Below, one piece after another: positions 62,419-64,000 of a stretch of DNA of 64,000 nucleotides. Origin of the DNA: Acinetobacter sp. 10FS3-1. GTDB taxonomy: Bacteria > Pseudomonadota > Gammaproteobacteria > Pseudomonadales > Moraxellaceae. Position numbers and translations under genes: made by a program. How positions within the stretch are numbered: the first letter of the stretch is position 1; every line of letters begins with the position of its first letter. The DNA lies in contig NZ_CP039143.1 in assembly GCF_013343215.1 (NCBI RefSeq), positions 1,612,001-1,676,000 on the forward strand. The letters are read 5' to 3'. The notes below the pieces were generated by a model. That model did not search any database. It had not been told where the DNA came from and was given only the letters and a program-made list of their open reading frames with translations.

Positions 62419-62716
62419 TATCGCTGAACTTTAATTTTCTGATTTATTTTTAAACGACAACTGCCTATTTTTGAGGTCATTCCACTCCCTGGTCGCTCAG
62501 CTAGGCTGTGGTGAGACTGGCCAGAACGTTTTGCTTTAGAGTCAGTCGTGCATACTCACTTTAGCCGTTGGGGCTAAAGCAGGCCTGTGACAGAGGATAT
62601 TTGAAATGTTGTCATATAAATAGTGACAATGAATATGCCACGTTGAACTCAACGACTGTACGTACTCATCAGCACAGAGCTGGAAAAAACGAGCAAGCGT
62701 AATACGTACTAAAAAT

Positions 62717-62926
62717 GGCTTACACACTGAAATTCATCCCCCTACCGGTATTTGAGGCAGCATAACAGGATTTCTTCTGGCTGATGGACAGACTCATGAT
62801 TTAAATGCTGCTGATGAGCTACTGGACTTATTAAACCAGACTTAGCGCATGGACGAAGTTTACAATTCCAGAGCACTGGTGATTGATCCAATTCATAAAA
62901 TCAATGGTCAGGTTGATGCCATCTAA
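62717..62926 (+). pseudogene. Decayed IS5-type transposase fragment
   Basis: The frame GLHTEIHPPTGI..GSITGFLLADGQTHDLNAADELLDLLNQ (with internal TGA and TAG) has the IS5-family pattern of TKIH...G...GQ.HD...A..LL. It is about 70 codons, lacks both ends, and continues as MDEVYNSRALVIDPIHK. It is a relic left of the intact IS element; upstream sequence (62520-62715) may hold more of it. Confidence 0.6.
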
Positions 62927-63020
62927 AAATTTTGAAGTAAACATCAAGGCCGGTTGACACTTCTTCTATATTTACAAGGTGAGAGTTCTATTTCGCCAGA
63001 ATTTTTGCTGCTTCATATTA

Positions 63021-63859
63021 GGGCGTGTCCTCATTTGGCTTTACACCAAATAAACATGCAAGAAATGTAAATTATAGAATGATAATTTCGTGCAAGCTTA
63101 TCAAATCGGGTAGCAATAGCACGGAAATGTTTTAATCTCGCAAATGCATTTTCAACTAAATGTCTTAATTGATATAGATATTTATCAAACTCCTTATTAG
63201 ACCTCTTACTATTTGATCTCATTGGAATAATGGAAATCATATCCTTATTCTGGGCATATATTCTAATCTGCCCAGCATCATACCCCTTATCAGCAATAAG
63301 ATAAGTTGCCTCGTCTACAGTATCAATCAGTTGTTTTGCAACCTGACTGTCGTGGACGTCACCCCCAGTGATTTTAAAATCAATCGGTAATCCATTCGCG
63401 TCGGTTGCAAGATGTATTTTTGTTGTTCGTCCACCACGTGATTGTCCAATTGCTCTTTTGAAACCATGCCGAGCTCCACTTGCATGTTGATGCACGCGTA
63501 TGTAGCTTCCGTCAATGAATACCCATTCTTGATCCAGGACGCCTCGTAATCTAAAAAAAATTTATCCCACAATCCCTTGCTTGCCCAACGATTAAAGCGA
63601 TTGTAAGCAGTTTGCCAAGGACAAAATTCTTGGGGAATATCCCGCCATGTGGCGCCTGTACGCAGTTTCCATAAGATCGCTTCCATGATATTTCTACTAT
63701 TCTTTGAACAGTAGCAACCATGTAATCGCATAGTATCTTGAATTTTCTGCCGGATATCATCGGTAAGAAGAGTGCGTGCCATTGAAAATGTAGAAATAAA
63801 AATAACTCAAAGGAGGATTTTAAGTATTTAAAACCAATTCTTCAAATGAGGACACGCTC
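63021..63859 (-). mobile_element. IS5-like insertion sequence, 839 bp, inserted in a stop codon
   Basis: Terminal inverted repeats GGGCGTGTCCTCATTTG (63021-63037) and, at the right, its near-complement CAAATGAGGACACGCTC (63843-63859) differ at one position. The flanks TA (63019-63020) and TA (63860-63861) are the target duplication. It carries one transposase in two overlapping frames. Removing it with one TA restores GAA-ATC-TAA in the minus-strand gene to the right. Confidence 0.9.
63031..63782 (-). CDS. IS5-family transposase made by -1 frameshifting
   Basis: Frame A (63782 down to 63327, 151 residues) begins MARTLLTDDIRQKIQDTMRL. Frame B begins within it and ends at 63031, with FIDGSYIR, IADKGYDAGQI and VENAFARLKHF (DDE residues). 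In frame A the codons AAA-TTT-TTT-TTA-GAT contain the heptamer T-TTT-TTA at 63552-63558 (plus-strand numbering). A -1 slip there gives FFL-RLRGVLDQEWVFIDGSYI, the proper continuation of the family. The full protein has about 250 residues. Confidence 0.85.
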
Positions 63860-64000
63860 TAGATTTCTAAAAGAAATGATTCACCTTTAGAGCAATCACC
63901 ATTAAGCCATTGCCAATTTTCTATGAGTTTAATTTTTCCATTATTCTGGATTTCAATCTCAGTATTACACTGCCCTACACGTAATTCATTCTTTTCATTT
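63859..64000 (-). CDS. Partial hypothetical gene, stop codon rebuilt by the IS element
   Basis: The last 46 codons of a gene that runs in from the right edge: NEKNELRVGQCNTEIEI...NWQWLNGDCSKGESFLLEI and TAG. The stop is made of the target-site TA plus the first G of the IS end; without the element it would read ATC-TAA. The product is thus unchanged in sequence. Family not recognised; two Cys are visible in the tail. Confidence 0.6.
   Translation of the reverse strand, partial: NEKNELRVGQCNTEIEIQNNGKIKLIENWQWLNGDCSKGESFLLEI

Noticed and set aside
1..64000. Search for defence systems, toxin-antitoxin pairs, prophage or tRNA genes
   Set aside because: No recognisable catalytic motifs, paired cassettes, phage genes or tRNA cloverleaf were seen. 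The small membrane peptides could be type I toxins, but no antisense RNA signal was identified, so this is not claimed.

Overview
The window looks like a chromosomal segment of an Acinetobacter species (Moraxellaceae, Gammaproteobacteria). The basis is recognition, not a search: AT-rich DNA, an iscRSUA-hscBA-fdx operon, hupB next to ppiD, and single-gene proteins (PrpB/PrpC, PldA, a MASE2-type adenylate cyclase, a phasin, DUF6776 and DUF6231 proteins) that resemble Acinetobacter versions. No tRNA, rRNA, CRISPR array, prophage or recognisable defence system was found.

Layout. (1) 1-1.5 kb: the end of an amidase gene, converging on an MFS transporter gene that carries a one-base frameshift in a G run. 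(2) About 1.5-14.8 kb: an accessory, AT-rich stretch of very small genes, nearly every one with its own hairpin terminator. It holds an I78-type peptidase inhibitor lipoprotein, an MliC-like lysozyme-inhibitor lipoprotein, a GAF-GGDEF diguanylate cyclase, a DUF2147 protein, several membrane peptides of 29-46 residues, a 67-residue protein that is about 80% Gln/Asn, duplicated and decayed paralogues, an IS481-family element and an IS5-like element. (3) 15-21.5 kb: a CinA-like protein, prpC-prpB without acnD/prpF, a TetR regulator, argF and a YnfA-like protein. (4) 21.6-42 kb: housekeeping genes: clpS-clpA, argC, a YgjP-like metalloprotein, rpiA/ilvA divergent pair, a Ktr/Trk potassium pair, pldA, an M16C peptidase, a PfkB kinase-Rieske-YqiJ-like cluster and several uncharacterised conserved proteins. 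(5) 42.5-52 kb: ppiD, hupB, a phasin, a membrane protein with weak UbiJ resemblance and the complete isc operon behind a promoter with a near-perfect type 1 IscR site. (6) 52-62.4 kb: adenylate cyclase, HIT protein, mfd, aspA, a decayed putP, trmA and two small genes. (7) 62.4-64 kb: a decayed transposase and an intact IS5-like element that landed in the stop codon of the gene running off the right edge.

How the genes work together. The core blocks are ordinary: Fe-S cluster assembly (isc), regulated proteolysis (ClpAP with its adaptor ClpS), arginine synthesis (argC, argF), propionate use (prpBC) and envelope maintenance (PpiD, PldA). The accessory stretch is enriched in envelope proteins: inhibitor lipoproteins and tiny membrane peptides. 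The most distinctive signals are: the duplicated-and-decayed lipoprotein families; the small membrane proteins below the usual calling threshold; the Gln/Asn-rich protein; the IS5-like element with a canonical U UUU UUA slippery heptamer inserted in a stop codon; and a 15-bp perfect hairpin inside the isc operon. I did not find a convincing new multi-gene system.
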